Positions 30,396-34,016 of a stretch of DNA of 34,016 bases are shown here, in pieces; within the stretch, counting starts at the first letter, position 1, and every line of letters starts with the position of its first letter. The position numbers and the translations under genes were made by a program. Where the stretch lies: the NCBI GenBank assembly GCA_027858235.1, contig JAQIDC010000010.1:1-34016 (forward strand). The letters are read 5' to 3'. This stretch comes from Patescibacteria group bacterium. Lineage in GTDB: Bacteria > Patescibacteriota > Patescibacteriia > Patescibacteriales > BM507. The notes beneath the pieces were generated by a model that was not told the DNA's origin, did not search any database, and saw nothing but the letters and a program-made list of their open reading frames with translations.

Positions 30396-30431
30396 GAGGC
30401 GATGGCGGGCAGGTCTACCATTGACCTGCCT
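30396..30431. repeat. GGCGGGCAGG-type hairpin repeat beside the tRNA
   Basis: CGATGGCGGGCAGG followed by a perfect 8-bp hairpin GGCAGGTC/GACCTGCC (30408-30430). An inverted, related copy (CCGCCTGCCATCG, 30305-30317) lies on the other side of the tRNA, and a partial relative (CATTTCGGGCAGG) occurs near 30510. These are GC-rich islands in AT-rich DNA. Confidence 0.65.
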
Positions 30432-30608
30432 ACCTCGAAGTTAATTTCTAGTTTTCATAAAAAAATGAATATTTCTTTCTACTTCCATTTTCTAGTTATT
30501 TCGTTCACGGCATTTCGGGCAGGGCCAGGTCGGTATTACTTCATCAAAGATTTTAAGATGATAATATTTTGGATATTTTTTTGCATAAACATGTAATTTT
30601 AGCATGTT

Positions 30609-30635
30609 TTGTTTACACTTAATTTATGTTATAAT
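30609..30635 (+). promoter_or_regulatory. Extended -10 promoter of the RlpA-S11 gene
   Basis: TGTTATAAT (30627-30635) is an extended -10; a weak TTGTTT sits 15 bases before the hexamer. The leader is about 30 bases and has no SD. Confidence 0.6.
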
Positions 30636-30673
30636 AAATATCATAATAATTCAACAATAAGAAATTAAAATAA

Positions 30674-32278
30674 ATGAATAAATCCCAGATTTCTGTTTTA
30701 GGACTTTTAATAGTCCTACTATTTTCGGGGCAATTAGTATTTGCTCAAGATGAAAACATAACCTTAAAAGAAGCACCACTAAATAAAGAATACAGCATTA
30801 GGCTAGATAAGGAAACTATAGCAAAGGGCTATACGGTAACCGCATTTGATAAGTTAAAATTATCTCTGGTTCCAGGAATTCTAAATGAGGCAACACCAGT
30901 TGAAGTGATAGAGCTAAACGAAGAGATGCCAATGCCATGGCAATTTGAAAAAATAAGCAATATATATCAGTTTGAGTTTACAAACAAACTCGCCTACGAC
31001 AATCACAAACCTTTTTATATTGAATTTCATTATGAAGAGTTAGATGGAGGATATAAGCAAGTTTATTTTTTTGACAAGAATTTTGGTTCATGGAGGCCAC
31101 TTCCAACAAAAGATTATCCAGAAGAAAAATTCGTTCGTTCTTTGATTCATTTGCCCTATGCTCGCATCGCAGTTTTTTCAGACAACAAAAGAATGACCAG
31201 TGGAGAAGCTAGTTGGTATGCATATAAGGGAGGGAATTTTGCAGCGTCACCTGATTTTCCAAAAGGTTCAATTCTTAGAGTGACTAATACTTATAATAAT
31301 AAATATGTAGATGTTGTAGTGAATGACTATGGTCCCGATAGAAGCATTTTCCCGGACAGGGCGATAGATTTAGATAAATTAGCTTTTGCAAAAATTTCAC
31401 CACTTGGAGCAGGGATTATTGATGTTAAAATTGAACCATTAAAAATACTCTCAGATGCTGACGGGAGAGTAGTTGGAGTGAGCGCTCAAGGAGCCCGAGA
31501 AGAGCCTGATATTAGCTCTAGAGCAGCTATAATTTACAATGAAGAAACAGAAGAAATTCTATTCAAAAAAAAGGCAACGACTACAATGCCTTTGGCAAGC
31601 CTAACAAAACTAGTTGCTATGAAGATTTTTCTGGACACTAAGCCAAGTTTAAATCAGGTGGTTGAGTATAAATATCAAGATGAAGCGTATAATTATGAAT
31701 GGGTAAAATCATGGGAGTCGGCAAGACTGAAGGTTGAAGAAGGTGAAACAATGACAATCGAAGATCTTGTTTATTCATCCTTGGTGGGATCAGCGAATAA
31801 TACAATAGAGAGTTTAGTTAGAGTTAGTGGTTTGCCACGTGACACTTTTATAAAAAAAATGAATGATACAGTTAAGTCTTGGGGGGCAAGTTCAACTGTA
31901 TTTCTTGAGCCAACTGGTCTTTCTCCTGAGAATATGACAACTGCTTATGACTATGCTTTAATAACCAAGCAAGTATTTAAAAATCCTATAATACAAAAAG
32001 CAAGCACAATGCCTAAATACGAATTTTATACAGAAAACACAGAGGACTATCATAGATTGGTTAATACAAATAATCTAGTAAGACATTCCCATCTTAATTA
32101 CGATATTACGGGATCAAAAACAGGATATCTTCACGAAGCGCTCCATTGTTTGATGGTTCGTCTAAAAGATGCTAACGGTGATCAGCTAGTAGTTGTTACT
32201 CTTGGATCAGAGACGAAAGATATTAGTTTAAATGAGACACAAGAGTTAATGGATTTTGCATTAAAAATCAATAATTAG
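30674..32278 (+). CDS. Exported RlpA-like / S11 D-alanyl-D-alanine carboxypeptidase fusion
   Basis: 534 residues. Signal peptide ~1-24 (VLGLLIVLLFSGQLVFA). Residues ~25-165 are an unassigned beta-rich domain. Residues ~173-255 are an RlpA-like double-psi beta-barrel (GEASWYAYKGGNFAASPDFP, LRVTNTYNNKYVDVVVNDYG, RAIDLDKLAF), shortened by lack of the FHGR segment. The C-terminal ~275-534 is a DD-peptidase: SLTK (309-312, Ser nucleophile and Lys), SAN (373-375), KTG (482-484), the full S11 triad. It would bind glycan strands through one domain and trim peptide stems with the other, outside the membrane. It has its own promoter and lies 1 base before ftsE. Confidence 0.88.
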   Translation: MNKSQISVLGLLIVLLFSGQLVFAQDENITLKEAPLNKEYSIRLDKETIAKGYTVTAFDKLKLSLVPGILNEATPVEVIELNEEMPMPWQFEKISNIYQFEFTNKLAYDNHKPFYIEFHYEELDGGYKQVYFFDKNFGSWRPLPTKDYPEEKFVRSLIHLPYARIAVFSDNKRMTSGEASWYAYKGGNFAASPDFPKGSILRVTNTYNNKYVDVVVNDYGPDRSIFPDRAIDLDKLAFAKISPLGAGIIDVKIEPLKILSDADGRVVGVSAQGAREEPDISSRAAIIYNEETEEILFKKKATTTMPLASLTKLVAMKIFLDTKPSLNQVVEYKYQDEAYNYEWVKSWESARLKVEEGETMTIEDLVYSSLVGSANNTIESLVRVSGLPRDTFIKKMNDTVKSWGASSTVFLEPTGLSPENMTTAYDYALITKQVFKNPIIQKASTMPKYEFYTENTEDYHRLVNTNNLVRHSHLNYDITGSKTGYLHEALHCLMVRLKDANGDQLVVVTLGSETKDISLNETQELMDFALKINN

Positions 32279-32279
32279 A

Positions 32280-32957
32280 ATGATAAAATTAGAAAACGTT
32301 ACAAAACTTTATAATAAATATAAAGCCCTCGACAGGGTTAGTCTTCATATAAAACCAGGGGAGTTTGTTTCTTTGGTGGGTCAGTCTGGAACAGGAAAAA
32401 CAACTATTGTTAAATCTTTGATTGGAGAGGAAAAAATACAAAATGGGAAAGTTGTCGTAGGTGGATGGGATATTACAGATATTCGCAACAGAGAAGTTCC
32501 TTATTTAAGAAGACAGATTGGGGTTATTTTTCAGGATTTCAAATTATTACCCAAAAAGACCTTGTATGAAAATGTTGCTTTTGCGATGCAGGTTTGCGGG
32601 GTGGGATCAAAAAGAATAAGAACAATCGTCCCTCATGTTATGAAGATAGTTGGTCTTGATCAAAAAATGCATAGATATCCTTTTGAGGTATCTGGTGGAG
32701 AGCAACAAAGAGCTGCCATCGCTAGAGCATTGGTGCATAGACCAAAAATACTTCTTGCCGATGAGCCAACAGGAAATCTAGATTCAATCAATGCTAATGA
32801 TATTATCGATTTGCTTTTGCGTATCAACAAATTCGGAACAACCGTTGTTCTTGTAACGCACAACAGAGAAATAGTAAATAAATTAAAAAGAAGAGTAATA
32901 GTTCTTGATAATGGATTAGTGATTTCCGATGAAGAAATAGGAAAGTATGTTTTATAG
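32280..32957 (+). CDS. ftsE: Cell division ATP-binding protein FtsE
   Basis: 225 residues, ABC ATPase of the FtsE family. Walker A GQSGTGKTT (~34-42), Q-loop IGVIFQDFKLLPKKT (typical FtsE QDFrLL), signature VSGGEQQR, Walker B LLADEPTGNLD and switch His VTHNRE. With FtsX it forms the septal complex that uses ATP to activate peptidoglycan hydrolases. The start lies 1 base after the carboxypeptidase stop, an arrangement that fits joint control of wall hydrolysis. No SD. Confidence 0.93.
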   Translation: MIKLENVTKLYNKYKALDRVSLHIKPGEFVSLVGQSGTGKTTIVKSLIGEEKIQNGKVVVGGWDITDIRNREVPYLRRQIGVIFQDFKLLPKKTLYENVAFAMQVCGVGSKRIRTIVPHVMKIVGLDQKMHRYPFEVSGGEQQRAAIARALVHRPKILLADEPTGNLDSINANDIIDLLLRINKFGTTVVLVTHNREIVNKLKRRVIVLDNGLVISDEEIGKYVL

Positions 32958-32983
32958 TTTTAGACTTCTTGAAAAATAATCTT

Positions 32984-33895
32984 ATGATTTTATCTTTACT
33001 TAGAGCAATAAAATTTAGTGTACAGGATTTTTATAGAAATATTTGGCTTTCGCTTGTGACAATTATTATTATTGTTTTAGCCTTGTTTTCTGTTAACATG
33101 CTTTTGACAGTTAAGGTAATAGGGGACACGGCGGTCCTGGCCATAAAGGATAAAATAGATGTTTCTTTATTTCTAAACACTGACGCAACTGAGGAGAGTG
33201 TTTTTTCACTAAAAACAACAATAAGTACTTTGGCACAAGTGGAGGAGATTACATATATTTCTAAAGATGAGGCCCTTGCTGACTTTAAAGAAAAAAATAA
33301 AAGTAATCCAGAACTTCTTGAATCACTAAAACAACTAGGAAAAAATCCATTAACTCCAACACTTGTTATTAAACCAAAAAATATTGATCACCTAGATGAA
33401 CTTATTGCAAACTTAAATAAAATAGAAGACCCAATTATAGAATCACGTAATTTTACAAACTATAAATTAATGCTAAATAAAATAAACGGAATTACTGATA
33501 AAGTAAGTGAAGCGGGGATTCTTATAAGTATGATTTTTGTTTTTATCACCTTGCTTGTAGTTTATAATTCAGTGAGAGTTGCCATATATACACATAAAAC
33601 AGAGATTGCAGTCATGAAGTTGGTTGGAGCTTCTAATTCATTTGTCTATCTCCCTTATGTCTTCTCAGCCTTGATTTATACAATCGTTGGACTTCTTATT
33701 ATAATGCTGATTTTCTATCCATTTCTAACCCTCTTGCAACCATACCTTGCAACATTCTTTATTGGATATAATATTAATATTGTAAGTTATTTTACTTCTA
33801 ATGTTTTTCAGATTTTTGGCTTACAATTTTTAGTAGCCTCAACCATAAACGTTGGAGCTAGCTTGATTGCTGTAAAGAAATACGCCAACGTCTAG
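32984..33895 (+). CDS. ftsX: Cell division permease-like protein FtsX
   Basis: 303 residues from the ATG at 32984 (a TTG at 32969 would add five). FtsX topology: a first membrane segment (IWLSLVTIIIIVLALFSVNM), an extracellular domain of about 110 residues (DVSLFLNTDATEESVF, ITYISKDEALADFKEKN, NPLTPTLVIKPK), then three C-terminal membrane segments with the conserved TEIAVMKLVGAS loop. Partner of FtsE. The gene ends 121 bases before the window edge and no terminator is seen. Confidence 0.9.
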   Translation: MILSLLRAIKFSVQDFYRNIWLSLVTIIIIVLALFSVNMLLTVKVIGDTAVLAIKDKIDVSLFLNTDATEESVFSLKTTISTLAQVEEITYISKDEALADFKEKNKSNPELLESLKQLGKNPLTPTLVIKPKNIDHLDELIANLNKIEDPIIESRNFTNYKLMLNKINGITDKVSEAGILISMIFVFITLLVVYNSVRVAIYTHKTEIAVMKLVGASNSFVYLPYVFSALIYTIVGLLIIMLIFYPFLTLLQPYLATFFIGYNINIVSYFTSNVFQIFGLQFLVASTINVGASLIAVKKYANV

Positions 33896-33929
33896 GTATG
33901 TGCAAGACCACGAACATAATTGACACTTT

Positions 33930-34016
33930 TTATTTATAACTTCTATCTAGTTTTTTATCTATTTGGTCCATTAATTTGGCTATTTTCTTCCTATTTTTCA
34001 TCTTTCTAGAGTTGGC
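33930..34016 (-). CDS. Partial basic frame at the window edge
   Basis: Read from the right edge on the minus strand, 28 codons (ANSRKMKNRKKIAKLMDQID then KKLDRSYK) end in TAA at 33930. It may be the C-terminus of a basic protein whose gene lies mostly outside the window. Too short and Lys-rich to be certain. Confidence 0.3.
   Translation of the reverse strand, partial: ANSRKMKNRKKIAKLMDQIDKKLDRSYK

Noticed and set aside
1-34016. CRISPR array
   Set aside because: No series of equal direct repeats with unique equal-length spacers was seen; the repeats present are tandem 12-bp or 18-bp units or isolated palindromes.

Overview
The window reads as a chromosomal piece from a low-GC bacterium of the Candidate Phyla Radiation (Patescibacteria), probably a Parcubacteria-type lineage. 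This is inferred from gene content and style: compact cell-wall and division genes, many genes with no Shine-Dalgarno (SD) sequence, a TraG-like ATPase paired with a large single-pass membrane protein, a sigma-region-4/HARE-HTH protein, and short palindromic repeats. TGA is a normal stop (for example at the end of the ABC transporter gene), so this is not a lineage that reads TGA as glycine.

Bases 1-2000 are a repeat-rich, decayed zone. It holds the N-terminal remnant of a DEAD-box helicase, several copies of a GGGGTCA(A/G)GT-type repeat, a lipoprotein gene, and a small gene with a strong promoter carrying a palindromic operator-like site. Bases 2015-5694 (minus strand) form an apparent operon read from one strong promoter: B12-type radical SAM protein, CYTH triphosphatase/cyclase, HD hydrolase, GreA-like protein and thymidylate-kinase-like protein. 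It is the best candidate here for an undescribed pathway. A DDE transposase (6067-7245) and a palindromic element follow.

From about 7400 the plus strand carries the core: a small leaderless membrane-protein gene, mraY, ftsW, murG and murC. A minus-strand ParB-like miniprotein and an MsbA-like ABC exporter then separate murC from murB. Next come a sigma-region-4/HARE-HTH regulator, the membrane protein and TraG/VirD4-like ATPase pair, a processive family-2 glycosyltransferase and a DUF4105 protein. A small orphan gene, a structured RNA candidate with its own terminator, and a P-type cation ATPase follow.

The last third holds an FtsB/DivIC-like protein, a Lys/Glu-rich membrane-anchored protein with a degenerate parvulin-like tail, and a Nudix hydrolase. 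A disturbed interval follows, with two hairpins, a small membrane gene split by an in-frame stop, one tRNA-Thr(CGT) and half of another. The end has an RlpA-like/S11 peptidase fusion and ftsE-ftsX. Together the plus-strand genes cover lipid-linked peptidoglycan precursor synthesis (mraY, murG, murC, murB), its use at the septum (ftsW, FtsB-like) and wall hydrolysis or trimming (ftsEX, RlpA-S11).

Translation signals split the window in two. Nearly all plus-strand core genes lack an SD, while the minus-strand accessory genes plus the orphan gene and the ATPase have strong ones.
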